Below, piece after piece: positions 44,799 through 53,391 of a stretch of 64,000 nucleotides of DNA. Made by a program: the position numbers and the translations under genes. Positions within the stretch are counted from its first letter, which is position 1. Each line of letters begins with the position of its first letter. The stretch comes from Pseudoclavibacter caeni (GTDB taxonomy: Bacteria > Actinomycetota > Actinomycetes > Actinomycetales > Microbacteriaceae). Below the pieces are notes generated by a model that made no database searches, was not told where the DNA came from, and was given only the letters and a program-made list of their open reading frames with translations. Location: contig NZ_WBKA01000002.1 of assembly GCF_008831125.1 (NCBI RefSeq), forward strand, positions 1 to 64,000, read 5' to 3'.

Positions 44799-45959
44799 GT
44801 GCTTCGGAGTCTACCCTCACCCCCTGACCGGTCCGCGTTCATTGGCGATGTGGCGCGGGGGTGGCTCGACACGACGCTGGACGGCGCGACGCCCCCGCCC
44901 GGCCTCGACGCGCTGGCCGGGACGCGACACCTCGCGGTCGTCCTGGTCGACGGGCTCGGGGTGCGGAACCTCGCCGCCCGCACCGGGCACGCCCGTCACC
45001 TGGCTCGTCGACTGGCGGACGCCGGCCCGGCCCGCCTCCACGCGCGCTTCCCGTCGACCACCGCGGCGTCGCTGACCTCCCTGGCGACCGGGCTGCCCCC
45101 GATCGGTCACGGTCTGGTCGGCTACACGGTCTGGGACCCGGACGCCCGGGTGGTGCGCAACGAGCTGTCCGGGTGGGGGCCCGGCATGGCGCCGGCCGTC
45201 TGGCAGCCGCATCCGACCGTCTTCGAGCGCGCCGCGGCCGCCGGCATCACCGCCGTGGCGATCGGCCCCCGCGAGTACACGACGTCGGGATTCACCCGGG
45301 CGACGCTGCGCGGGGCGACGTATGTGGGCGCGGACGACCTCGGCGACCGGTTCGACGCTCTGGCCCGGGTGCGCCGGGACGCGCCCCGCTCGCTCGTGCA
45401 GCTGTACGTGCCCGAGCTCGACCGCGCCGGGCACCGGCATGGCTGGCAGGGGAGCCGCTGGGCAGCGCTGCTGGAGGCGCTGGACGCCGAGACGGACGCC
45501 GCGAGGCTGGGCTCCGACGGCGCGGTGACGGTGCTGACCGGCGACCACGGGATGCTCGACGTCGCCCGCGAGGACCATGCCCTGCTGGCCGGGTGGTCCG
45601 GGCTCGACACCGTGCTCGCCTGGGCCGGCGAGCCCCGCGGCGTGCAGCTCGTGCTGCGCGAGCCGGCCGCGGCCGCCGAGACGGCCCGGGCCCTGCAGCG
45701 GCGGCTGGACGAGACGGCGGGGGAGGAGTCGTTCCTGGTCACCACCGGGGACGCCCTCGTCGACTCGGGGCTCATGGGCGACCGATCCTGCGACGACGGG
45801 ACCGCACGGCGCCGGCTCGGAGACGTGATCGCGATCGCCCGCGACGAGTGTTCGGCGCTCTATCGCGGCGACGGATCCGACGACCGCTCAAGACGCATGA
45901 TCGGCCAGCACGGCGGGCTCAGCGCCTGGGAGACGGAGCTGCCGCTGCTGCTGTGGTGA
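44799..45959 (+). CDS. Type I phosphodiesterase/nucleotide pyrophosphatase (alkaline phosphatase superfamily)
   Basis: A 386-residue predicted hydrolase of phosphate esters. The two-metal site is visible: VVLVDGLGV (first Asp), nucleophile Thr in FPSTTAASLTSLATGLPP, Asp and His in YVPELDRAGHRHGW, TGDHGMLDV, and the last His in IGQHGGLSAWE. No signal peptide is present, so it is probably cytoplasmic. Substrate unknown. GTG 44799 is the best start by family fit. It lies between parC and sepH, a conserved position in Micrococcales. Confidence 0.88.
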   Translation: MLRSLPSPPDRSAFIGDVARGWLDTTLDGATPPPGLDALAGTRHLAVVLVDGLGVRNLAARTGHARHLARRLADAGPARLHARFPSTTAASLTSLATGLPPIGHGLVGYTVWDPDARVVRNELSGWGPGMAPAVWQPHPTVFERAAAAGITAVAIGPREYTTSGFTRATLRGATYVGADDLGDRFDALARVRRDAPRSLVQLYVPELDRAGHRHGWQGSRWAALLEALDAETDAARLGSDGAVTVLTGDHGMLDVAREDHALLAGWSGLDTVLAWAGEPRGVQLVLREPAAAAETARALQRRLDETAGEESFLVTTGDALVDSGLMGDRSCDDGTARRRLGDVIAIARDECSALYRGDGSDDRSRRMIGQHGGLSAWETELPLLLW

Positions 45960-46047
45960 CCCGGCGACGCGCTCCCGCGGTGCGCGGTCGGCCCGGACGG
46001 GTGCGGCCAGGACGAGCGCGGGACCGCCGGGAGCAGCCGGCCGGCGA

Positions 46048-47217
46048 TCAGCGGCCGTCGTCGTGCGGCTTGGTGCCGAAGACGATCTCGTCCCAGCTGG
46101 GCAGCGAGGAGCGGCCCCGGCGGCCCCGATGGTCATGGGGGGTCTTCGGCGTCGGCGCGGCGGCGTCGGCATCCGCCTGAGCGTCCTCCGCCTCGGCGTC
46201 CGGCTTCTCGTCCGACACGACCCGGAGTCGAGCGGTGCTCGCGGGGGACTCGCCGCGCGGCTCCCGCACGGCGTCGTTCTCATGCCGGCGCCGCAGTGCC
46301 TGCAGCAGGTCCTCGGTCTCGGAGGGAACTCTGGGCGACTCCTCGCCAGAGCGGGCGGACCGCTCGGCCGGCTCGGCCGGCCGCGTGAGCGAGCCGCGCA
46401 GCGACACGTCAGCATCGCCCGCGGGGCCGTCATCCTCGCCATGCCGACCGACGAGCGAGGAGCCGCGCACGCGCTCGGCCACGTGCCGAGCCTCGTCGCG
46501 TGCGGCGCGCTCCCACATCTCGACGGCGGACTCGCCGGGATCGGCACGCGGCTCCTCGGAAGCCGGCTCGGCCGCGTCGGTCTCGCTCTCGAGCGGGAAG
46601 GTGTCCACGGTCGTCGCCGCGTCGACCAGACGCAGTCGCGGCACCTTCACCGGCTGGAGGTCCTGGGCGGTCGACAGCGCCTCGGCCTCCTCGTTGGCCG
46701 GGGTGAGCTGCCGGCGGCGGGGGTCGAAGAACCAGCGGGCCTTGCTGTCGTGCCCATCGGCGGTATAGGCGATCTGCACCGTCCAGCGACCGTCCTCCTC
46801 GCGCCAGCTGGACCACATCGTGTGCTCCGCGCCACGGGTGACGAGCCGATGGGTGATGATGTGCCCGAAGGTGGAGGTCTCGGCGCCCTCCTCGTCGAAG
46901 TGCAGCGGCACGTCCTGGGCGAGCTCGACCATGTGGTCCAGCTCGGCGGCGACCGGCGCCTCGAACTTCTCGATGTACGCGATGTCAACGCCGAAGTGAT
47001 CGGCGACCTGGTCGGCGGCGAGCCCCGAGCGCAGCAGCGCCTGGACCTCGCGGGGCGAGGGCAGGGGGTTGCGCGGCCCGGACGCCGGCCTGGGTGCCCT
47101 GCGCGTGCGGATCGCCTGCCGCAGCTCCGGGGTGACCGGAACGGCGAACTGATCGCCCTGCGGGTCGACCAGCAGCAGCAGATCGTCCTCGGTACCGACG
47201 AATTTCAGCTCGCGCAC
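46048..47217 (-). CDS. sepH: Cell-division protein SepH (DUF3071)
   Basis: A 389-residue protein. The N-terminal DUF3071 domain (about 1-170) includes RELKFVGTEDDLLLLVDPQG, PSPREVQALLRSGLAADQVA, a helix-turn-helix-like DHFGVDIAYIEKFE, and a second part with WTVQIAYTADG and ARWFFDPRRRQLTP. The C-terminal half is a disordered charged region ending in SSLPSWDEIVFGTKPH, a conserved tail. In Streptomyces and mycobacteria SepH binds FtsZ and promotes its assembly. GTG 47217 has GAGGAGG 5 bases upstream. Confidence 0.9.
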   Translation of the reverse strand: MRELKFVGTEDDLLLLVDPQGDQFAVPVTPELRQAIRTRRAPRPASGPRNPLPSPREVQALLRSGLAADQVADHFGVDIAYIEKFEAPVAAELDHMVELAQDVPLHFDEEGAETSTFGHIITHRLVTRGAEHTMWSSWREEDGRWTVQIAYTADGHDSKARWFFDPRRRQLTPANEEAEALSTAQDLQPVKVPRLRLVDAATTVDTFPLESETDAAEPASEEPRADPGESAVEMWERAARDEARHVAERVRGSSLVGRHGEDDGPAGDADVSLRGSLTRPAEPAERSARSGEESPRVPSETEDLLQALRRRHENDAVREPRGESPASTARLRVVSDEKPDAEAEDAQADADAAAPTPKTPHDHRGRRGRSSLPSWDEIVFGTKPHDDGR

Positions 47218-47592
47218 CAATGCCTCCTCATGTCCTGGGGATCCCGACCCGCGACGAGCCCGGAGGATCCGCGTCCATTCTGCCACCACGGGCGCACGAC
47301 GGACGCGAGGCCCGCCCGTGTGTTCCGCGCCACCTGGCTACACCGGACCGGCGCCCCGGCATCCGACGCGCACGTCATCGACGTCCGCCCGGACGTGTCG
47401 GCCGCTGCGTGCCCGGTCGGCCTCACATGCTCACCGCTCGGTTTGCATAACCCCCTCCGATGATGCATGCTATGTCCGCCGCGGCGTGCGACGCCGTCGC
47501 ACGGCCGTTTGACCGTCGCTGTCGGAGTGTCACGACGCAGGGCAGGGGGACCCGACGCGCGCCCGGCTGCAGAGAGGATGAAGGGGAGAACA
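47218..47592. other. Divergent intergenic region sepH / DUF4193 gene, no gene seen
   Basis: A 375-bp gap without a convincing coding frame. It holds the ribosome sites of both flanking genes. The middle (about 47440-47470, TTTGCATAACCCCC...) is locally richer in A and T and is the likely promoter zone. Confidence 0.5.
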
Positions 47593-47883
47593 ATGGCCAC
47601 CGACTATGACGCGCCTCGCCGTCAGGAGGACGACTCGGACTCGCTCGACGCGCTGAAGCGCAGCATTCCGACCACGCCCAAGACGGGCGCTGACGACGAG
47701 AACGAGACGGGCGAGTACGCGCTGGCCGATGGCCCCGATCTGTCCGACGCCGAGCTCGACGTCGTCGTCCTGCCGCCACAGGACAACGAGTTCACCTGCG
47801 TGGAGTGCTTCCTGGTGAAGCATCGCACGCAGTTCGATCACGAGTCCGAGCTCGGGCCCGTCTGCAAGGACTGCGCGGCCTGA
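47593..47883 (+). CDS. DUF4193 small zinc-knuckle protein
   Basis: A 96-residue acidic protein with two Cys pairs near the C-terminus, CVECFLVKHR and CKDC, which should bind one zinc. The start MATDYDAPRRQEDDSDSLDA and the ALKRSIPTTPKT segment match DUF4193 proteins, universal in actinobacteria and of unknown role; they are sometimes called dUTPase-associated because dut lies nearby. AAGGGGAG lies 5 bases before ATG 47593. Its last 46 bases overlap the 3' end of the convergent DUF3093 gene. Confidence 0.88.
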   Translation: MATDYDAPRRQEDDSDSLDALKRSIPTTPKTGADDENETGEYALADGPDLSDAELDVVVLPPQDNEFTCVECFLVKHRTQFDHESELGPVCKDCAA

Positions 47884-48311
47884 GCCAGTCGCAGCTCGGC
47901 GGCCAGCTCGTCGGCGTGCCGCGAGCCGATCAGCCAGTACGGGGTCGGGTCCTCCGGGTCGACGACCGGGATGCGCACCAGATCGAGCCCGCCGCGGAAC
48001 GCCACATAGGCACGCATGTCCAGCTCGCTGCGGATCTGCGCCAGGGCGGCCTCGCCGCGGCGGAACACGACGGGCTCGCCGAGCGCGCTGATCGGGATGC
48101 TCGCCCGCCCGACGCTCAGCCGATCCGAGGTCAGCACGATGAGCGGGGACGCGAACCAGCTGATCAGGAAGATGAGCGCGTACAGCGTCGGCCCGACGAT
48201 GAACCCGATGATCGGCTTGATCTCATAGAACACGGTGGCGAAGGCCGGGATCAGCAGCAGCATGGCCAGGTAGGCGCCGCCGTGCGGGCGCAGTCGTTCA
48301 CGGTAGAGCAT
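47838..48311 (-). CDS. DUF3093 membrane protein
   Basis: A 157-residue protein with two membrane helices (about residues 14-30 and 37-56) followed by a cytoplasmic domain: [40 protein letters not shown] and [16 protein letters not shown], all typical of DUF3093. Function unknown. GGAGACCG lies just before ATG 48311. It is divergent from dut (83 bp) and overlaps the DUF4193 gene at its 3' end. Confidence 0.88.
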   Translation of the reverse strand: MLYRERLRPHGGAYLAMLLLIPAFATVFYEIKPIIGFIVGPTLYALIFLISWFASPLIVLTSDRLSVGRASIPISALGEPVVFRRGEAALAQIRSELDMRAYVAFRGGLDLVRIPVVDPEDPTPYWLIGSRHADELAAELRLAQAAQSLQTGPSSDS

Positions 48312-48381
48312 CGGTCTCCGTCTCTCGGCGCGGCCCGGCGGACAGCCTTGGGCGCGCGACCGCCCCGGCGAGGGCGGCATG

Positions 48382-48387
48382 TAGTCT
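48382..48387 (+). promoter_or_regulatory. -10 element for leaderless dut mRNA
   Basis: TAGTCT, 7 bases, then GTG 48395; no Shine-Dalgarno sequence. Confidence 0.5.
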
Positions 48388-48394
48388 GTACTGC

Positions 48395-48844
48395 GTGAAT
48401 TCTACCGTCGAAATCCTGTGGACCGGCACAGGCCACGAGCCGCCTGCGTACGCTCGCCCCGGTGACGCGGGAGCCGACCTGCGCGCGGCCGAGGACGCGG
48501 TGATCCCGGCGCATGGTCGGGCGCTGGTCGGCACGGGCGTCGCCATTGCCCTGCCCGACGGGTTCGCGGCCTTCGTCCACCCGCGCAGCGGCCTCGCCCT
48601 GCGTCACGGCATCACGGTGCTCAACACGCCTGGCACGATCGACGCCGGGTACCGCGGCGAGATCCGCGTGATCCTGTTCAATACCGGGGACGAGGACGTC
48701 ACCGTGCACGTCGGCGACCGCATCGCCCAGCTGGTCGTCCAGCGGGTCGAGCGCGCCGAGTTCATCCGGGTCGAGCGCCTGCCCGGCAGCGCGCGCGGCA
48801 CCGGCGGGTTCGGCTCGACCGGCGGGTTCGCTCCGTCACGATGA
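48395..48844 (+). CDS. dut: dUTP diphosphatase
   Basis: Hydrolyses dUTP to dUMP and pyrophosphate, keeping uracil out of DNA. It has 149 residues, a normal trimeric dUTPase. Motifs: [13 protein letters not shown] (1), [14 protein letters not shown] (2 and 3), [14 protein letters not shown] with catalytic Asp, and the flexible C-terminal arm [10 protein letters not shown] (5). GTG 48395 appears to be read from a leaderless mRNA. It diverges from the DUF3093 gene and is followed by the DUF3710 and DUF3159 genes. Confidence 0.95.
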   Translation: MNSTVEILWTGTGHEPPAYARPGDAGADLRAAEDAVIPAHGRALVGTGVAIALPDGFAAFVHPRSGLALRHGITVLNTPGTIDAGYRGEIRVILFNTGDEDVTVHVGDRIAQLVVQRVERAEFIRVERLPGSARGTGGFGSTGGFAPSR

Positions 48845-48952
48845 CGATCGGCCCCGTTCGGCCGCCCGACGCCGCATGAGCGGATCGGGACCATGGGCAG
48901 ACAGAGCCGTCACACCACGGGCGTGGCGGCAGGCGACAGGAAGGAATCACGG

Positions 48953-49681
48953 GTGTTCGGCAGGAAGAAGCGACACGCGGAGGACGCACCGGCGGAGCAG
49001 GCCGTCGAGCACGAGCCGGAGGAGACCGAGGTGGAGGGGGCCGAGGCGGTTCCGGCCGCGGCGGAGACGACGCCCGAGACGTCCGAGACAGCGTCGTCGG
49101 ATCTCGATTTCCAGCCCAAGGAGCTCGTGGAGGGCAGAGAGCAGGACGGGCCGTTCGATTTCAGCGAGATCAGCGGCACACGGCCCTTCATCGACTTCGG
49201 GGCGGTGCTGCTGCCGCCCACCCCGGGGCTGACGATCCGCGTCGAGGTCGAGGAGCGGACCAAACGCCCCGTCGCCATCACGCTCGAGCACGAGGGCACG
49301 CGGCTGCAGGTGCAGGCGTTCGCCGCGCCGCGGAGCGCCGGCCTGTGGGCGGAGGTGCGCGCGCAGCTGGCCGCCCAGCTCGCCGCGCAGCATGCCGAGC
49401 ACCGGGAGTTCCAGGGCGAGCTCGGCTGGGAGCTGCACGCGGCGCTGCCGACGCCCGAGGGCCCCCGGATGGTGCGGTTCCTCGGCGTGGACGGCCCGCG
49501 CTGGTTCCTGCGCGGCGTCGTGACCGGCGCCGCCCTGGAGGACAAGGACGGGGCCCGCCGGGTCAACGCGCTGTTCCGCTCGCTCATCGTCCATCGCGGC
49601 GGCGAGCCCCGGGCGCCCCGTGAGCTGCTGCCGCTGACCCTGCCGCAGCCCGCGGCGCAGGTGCGCCCCGCGGATGCGTGA
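48953..49681 (+). CDS. DUF3710 protein
   Basis: A 242-residue cytoplasmic protein of unknown function. A basic start (MFGRKKRH) and acidic low-complexity stretch (about 10-50) precede the DUF3710 domain: GPFDFSEISG, IDFGAVLLPPTPGLTIRVEV, QVQAFAAPRSAGLW and VDGPRWFLRGVVTG. GTG 48953 has GGAAGG about 10 bases upstream; ATG 48893 would add 20 residues. It overlaps the DUF3159 gene by 8 bases. It is conserved beside dut in actinobacteria. Confidence 0.88.
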   Translation: MFGRKKRHAEDAPAEQAVEHEPEETEVEGAEAVPAAAETTPETSETASSDLDFQPKELVEGREQDGPFDFSEISGTRPFIDFGAVLLPPTPGLTIRVEVEERTKRPVAITLEHEGTRLQVQAFAAPRSAGLWAEVRAQLAAQLAAQHAEHREFQGELGWELHAALPTPEGPRMVRFLGVDGPRWFLRGVVTGAALEDKDGARRVNALFRSLIVHRGGEPRAPRELLPLTLPQPAAQVRPADA

Positions 49682-50477
49682 GCTGCTCGAGAAGGACACG
49701 CTCGACGCCCGCACCATGTGGGCCGCGCTCGGCGGCGTCCGCGGGCTCGTCGAGTCGACCCTGCCCGGGGTCGTGTTCATCATCGTGCAGACCGCGACCC
49801 GACAGGTCGTGTGGTCGACGGTTGCAAGTCTCGCGCTGGTGGCCGGCTTCACCCTCGCGCGACTGATCGCCCGACAGCCGCTCGCCCAGGCGATGAGCGG
49901 TCTCGTCGGGGTGCTGCTCGGCGCGGTGCTCGCCCTCGTCACCGGGCGCGCCGTGCAGAACTACCTGCCCGGGATCGTGATCAACGCCGTGTCGGCGCTC
50001 GTGCTGCTGGGCTCGCTCGTCGTCCGCTGGCCTCTGGTGAGCGTGCTGGTGGCCGTGTTCCGCGGCGATGTCACGCTGGCCAGGCATCGACTCCTGCTGC
50101 GCGCGGGAGCGCTCGCCACCGGCGTGTGGGCGCTGATCTCGGTGGCCCGGCTGGCCGTCCAGCTGCCGCTGTACCTGCACTCGCTCACGGACGACGAGGT
50201 GACCGCGCTGGGAACGGCGAAGCTGCTGATGGGGCTGCCGCTGCTCGCGCTCGGCGTGCTGCTCACCTGGCTGTTGCTGCGGCCGGTGATCGCCGTGCTG
50301 GACGCCGCCGAGGGCGAGCCAGACGTCGAGTCCACGACAGATGTCGGGACCGCGCCGGACGGGTCCCGCGCCGGGGCCGCGGGACGCCAGACGCCCTCCC
50401 GAGGCGCCGTCACGGGGCGCCGGGAGGGCTGCCCCGATGACGCGGACGATGTCAATGTCCGAGGTCCACAAAAGTGA
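49674..50477 (+). CDS. DUF3159 membrane protein
   Basis: A 267-residue protein with about six membrane segments between residues 25 and 215. The N-terminus WAALGGVRGLVESTLPGVVF is the DUF3159 signature. Function unknown; family members neighbour DUF3710 and dut across actinobacteria. Its ATG lies inside the last codons of the DUF3710 gene (8-base overlap), so translation is coupled. The last 45 residues are hydrophilic and their DNA contains a strong hairpin (50393-50429). Confidence 0.85.
   Translation: MRELLEKDTLDARTMWAALGGVRGLVESTLPGVVFIIVQTATRQVVWSTVASLALVAGFTLARLIARQPLAQAMSGLVGVLLGAVLALVTGRAVQNYLPGIVINAVSALVLLGSLVVRWPLVSVLVAVFRGDVTLARHRLLLRAGALATGVWALISVARLAVQLPLYLHSLTDDEVTALGTAKLLMGLPLLALGVLLTWLLLRPVIAVLDAAEGEPDVESTTDVGTAPDGSRAGAAGRQTPSRGAVTGRREGCPDDADDVNVRGPQK
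50393..50429 (+). terminator. Terminator-like hairpin inside the 3' end of the DUF3159 gene
   Basis: GCCCTCCC pairs with GGGAGGGC and GGCGCC with GGCGCC, separated by a 2-base bulge; loop 7 bases. It lies 48 bases before the stop codon, so any termination here would remove the tail of the message. Confidence 0.4.
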
Positions 50478-50549
50478 GGACTGCCTTACTGGACTCGCTT
50501 ATCGGCACCCGTCATCCTAAGAGGGCATTTCAATGATGAGAGGGGCAGC

Positions 50550-53240
50550 ATGTCCGTTAACAGTTTCGGGGCGCGCGACACACTGGCCGTCGGCGACAAA
50601 AGCTACGAGATCTTCCGGCTGGACGCGGTGCCCGGCCAGGAGAAGCTGCCGTACAGCCTGAAGGTGTTGCTCGAGAACCTGCTTCGCACCGAGGACGGCG
50701 CGAACGTCACGGCCGAGCACATCAAGGCCCTGGCAAACTGGGATCCGAACGCCGAGCCGAGCACGGAGATCCAGTTCACGCCCGCTCGCGTGGTGATGCA
50801 GGACTTCACCGGCGTGCCATGCGTGGTGGACCTGACCACCATGCGCGAGGCCATGAAGAACCTCGGCGGCGATCCGGCGAAGATCAATCCGCTGGCGCCG
50901 GCCGAGCTGGTCATTGATCACTCCGTCATCGTCGACGTCTTCGGTCAGCCCGACGCCGTCAAGCGCAACGTCGAGATCGAGTACGAGCGCAACGGCGAGC
51001 GGTACCAGTTCCTGCGGTGGGGCCAGCAGGCCTTCGACAACTTCAAGGTCGTCCCGCCGGGCACCGGCATCATCCACCAGGTCAACATCGAGTACCTCGC
51101 CCGGGTCGTGTTCTCGAAGGAGCTCGACAACGGCGTGGTGCAGGCCTACCCTGATACCTGCGTCGGCACCGACTCGCACACCACGATGGTCAACGGCATC
51201 GGCGTGCTCGGCTGGGGCGTTGGTGGCATCGAGGCCGAGGCGGCCATGCTCGGCCAGCCCGTCTCCATGCTCATCCCGCGCGTCGTCGGCTTCAAGCTGT
51301 CGGGTGAGATCCCCGCCGGCGTGACCGCCACGGACGTGGTGCTCACCATCACCCAGATGCTGCGCGAGCACGGTGTGGTCGGCAAGTTCGTCGAGTTCTA
51401 CGGCGAGGGCGTCGCCAGCGTGCCGCTGGCCAACCGCGCCACCATCGGCAACATGAGCCCGGAGTTCGGCTCGACCGCGGCGATCTTCCCGATCGACCAG
51501 GTCACCATGGACTACCTGCGCCTCACCGGCCGCAGCGAGGAGCGTCTGGCGCTCGTCGAGGCGTATGCGAAGGCCCAGGGGCTGTGGCACGACCCGGCGC
51601 ACGAGCCGGTGTTCTCCGAGTACATGGAGCTCGACCTCTCCACGGTCGTCCCCTCCATCGCCGGGCCGAAGCGGCCGCAGGACCGCATCAAGCTCAGCGA
51701 GTCCAAGGAGATGTTCGAGAAGACCCTGCCGACCTACGCGACCGGCAGGGACGAGGCCCCCGTCGAGTACGCCGGCCAGCAGTTCGACCTGAAGAACGGC
51801 GCCGTCGCGGTCGCCGCGATCACGTCCTGCACGAACACCTCGAACCCCTCGGTCATGATCGCCGCCGGCCTGCTGGCCAAGAAGGCGGTCGAGAAGGGCC
51901 TGAAGCAGAAGCCGTGGGTGAAGACCTCGCTGGCTCCGGGCTCGAAGGTCGTCACCGACTACTACGACAAGTCGGGGCTCACTCCGTACCTGGAGAAGGT
52001 CGGCTTCTACACGACCGGCTACGGCTGCACCGTCTGCATCGGCAACACGGGTCCGCTGCCCGAGCCGATCAGCGAGGCGATCAACGAGAACGACCTCGCC
52101 GTGACGGCCGTGCTGTCCGGCAACCGCAACTTCGAGGGCCGTATCAGCCCCGACGTGAAGATGAACTACCTGGCCAGCCCGCCGCTGGTGATCGCGTACG
52201 CGCTCGCCGGCACGATGGACTTCGACTTCGAGACCCAGCCCCTCGGGCAGGACCAGAACGGCGAGGACGTCTACCTGCGCGACATCTGGCCCTCGCCTGC
52301 CGAGGTTCAGAAGACGATCGACGAGTCGATCGACCGTGACATGTTCGTCACGAAGTATGCGTCGGTGTTCGACGGCGACGAGAAGTGGCGCAGCCTGCCG
52401 ACCCCGGAGGGCAAGCTCTTCGCGTGGGACGACGACTCGACGTACGTCCGTGAGGCGCCGTACTTCGACGGCATGCGCATGGACCCGGATCCCGTCCAGG
52501 ACATCCACGGCGCGCGGGTGCTCGTCAAGCTCGGCGACTCGGTCACGACCGACCACATCTCGCCTGCCGGTTCGATCAAGGCCGACACCCCGGCGGGGAA
52601 GTACCTGCTGAGCAAGGGCGTCGACCGGCGCAGCTTCAACTCGCTGGGCTCCCGGCGCGGCAACCACGAGGTGATGATCCGCGGCACGTTCGCGAACATC
52701 CGGCTGAAGAACCGCCTGCTCGACGGCGTCGAAGGCGGCTACACCCGCGACTTCACGCAGGCCGGCGGCCCGCAGAGCTGGATCTTCGACGCGGCGACCC
52801 ACTACAAGGAGAAGGGCACCCCGCTCGTCGTGCTCGCCGGCAAGGAGTACGGCACCGGCTCCAGCCGCGACTGGGCCGCGAAGGGCACGCGCCTGCTCGG
52901 GGTGAAGGCCGTCATCGCCGAGAGTTTCGAGCGCATCCACCGCTCGAACCTGATCGGCATGGGTGTCATCCCGCTGCAGTTCCCCGCCGGCGAGTCGTAC
53001 GAGTCCCTTGGGCTCGACGGCACCGAGATCTTCGACGTCGAGGGCCTCACCCGCTTCAACGAGAGCGACGAGATCCCGGCGACGATGACCGTCACCGCCC
53101 GGCCGAGCGAGTTCTCCCCCGAGGAGAAGAAGCCGGTGACCTTCGAGGCCGTCGTGCGCATCGACACCCCCGGAGAGGCGAACTACTACCGCAACGGCGG
53201 CATCCTGCAGTACGTGCTGCGGCAGCTCGCCGCGGCGTGA
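50550..53240 (+). CDS. acnA: Aconitate hydratase A
   Basis: Interconverts citrate and isocitrate in the TCA cycle with a [4Fe-4S] cluster. It has 896 residues, typical AcnA. Cluster cysteines are in [13 protein letters not shown] and in [13 protein letters not shown]. Substrate-binding motifs include [20 protein letters not shown] and [18 protein letters not shown] lies 4 bases before ATG 50550. It is followed by a strong hairpin and then dxs. No adjacent acnR-type regulator is present. Confidence 0.97.
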   Translation: MSVNSFGARDTLAVGDKSYEIFRLDAVPGQEKLPYSLKVLLENLLRTEDGANVTAEHIKALANWDPNAEPSTEIQFTPARVVMQDFTGVPCVVDLTTMREAMKNLGGDPAKINPLAPAELVIDHSVIVDVFGQPDAVKRNVEIEYERNGERYQFLRWGQQAFDNFKVVPPGTGIIHQVNIEYLARVVFSKELDNGVVQAYPDTCVGTDSHTTMVNGIGVLGWGVGGIEAEAAMLGQPVSMLIPRVVGFKLSGEIPAGVTATDVVLTITQMLREHGVVGKFVEFYGEGVASVPLANRATIGNMSPEFGSTAAIFPIDQVTMDYLRLTGRSEERLALVEAYAKAQGLWHDPAHEPVFSEYMELDLSTVVPSIAGPKRPQDRIKLSESKEMFEKTLPTYATGRDEAPVEYAGQQFDLKNGAVAVAAITSCTNTSNPSVMIAAGLLAKKAVEKGLKQKPWVKTSLAPGSKVVTDYYDKSGLTPYLEKVGFYTTGYGCTVCIGNTGPLPEPISEAINENDLAVTAVLSGNRNFEGRISPDVKMNYLASPPLVIAYALAGTMDFDFETQPLGQDQNGEDVYLRDIWPSPAEVQKTIDESIDRDMFVTKYASVFDGDEKWRSLPTPEGKLFAWDDDSTYVREAPYFDGMRMDPDPVQDIHGARVLVKLGDSVTTDHISPAGSIKADTPAGKYLLSKGVDRRSFNSLGSRRGNHEVMIRGTFANIRLKNRLLDGVEGGYTRDFTQAGGPQSWIFDAATHYKEKGTPLVVLAGKEYGTGSSRDWAAKGTRLLGVKAVIAESFERIHRSNLIGMGVIPLQFPAGESYESLGLDGTEIFDVEGLTRFNESDEIPATMTVTARPSEFSPEEKKPVTFEAVVRIDTPGEANYYRNGGILQYVLRQLAAA

Positions 53241-53273
53241 GTCCGCTGAGGCCGCGCACCGCGTGACCGTCCG

Positions 53274-53317
53274 AAGAGGGGCGGGGTCGGACCAGACAGG
53301 TCCGGCCCGTCCCTCTT
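53274..53317 (+). terminator. Terminator-like hairpin after acnA
   Basis: A long stem (53274-53293 with 53299-53317, a few mismatches) with a 5-base loop lies 33 bases beyond the acnA stop. The 3' arm ends in CCCTCTT. Confidence 0.7.
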
Positions 53318-53339
53318 CGCATCCCGGAGGGCCGATGAG

Positions 53340-53359
53340 ACCCGTCCCCCGGGACGGGT
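53340..53359. promoter_or_regulatory. Inverted repeat in the dxs promoter
   Basis: ACCCGTCCC (53340-53348) and GGGACGGGT (53351-53359) form a perfect 9-bp inverted repeat with a 2-base centre. Its last base is the first base of the -10 hexamer TAGAAT (53359-53364), so the repeat fills the spacer. It could be an operator. Confidence 0.5.
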
Positions 53360-53391
53360 AGAATGGGCGGGATGCGAGAGAGGGGCTCAGC

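Noticed and set aside
50478-50510. DtxR/IdeR-like iron box before acnA (TGAGG ... CCTTA)
   Set aside because: The half-sites are 4 bases apart rather than the 9 expected, so it does not fit the consensus.
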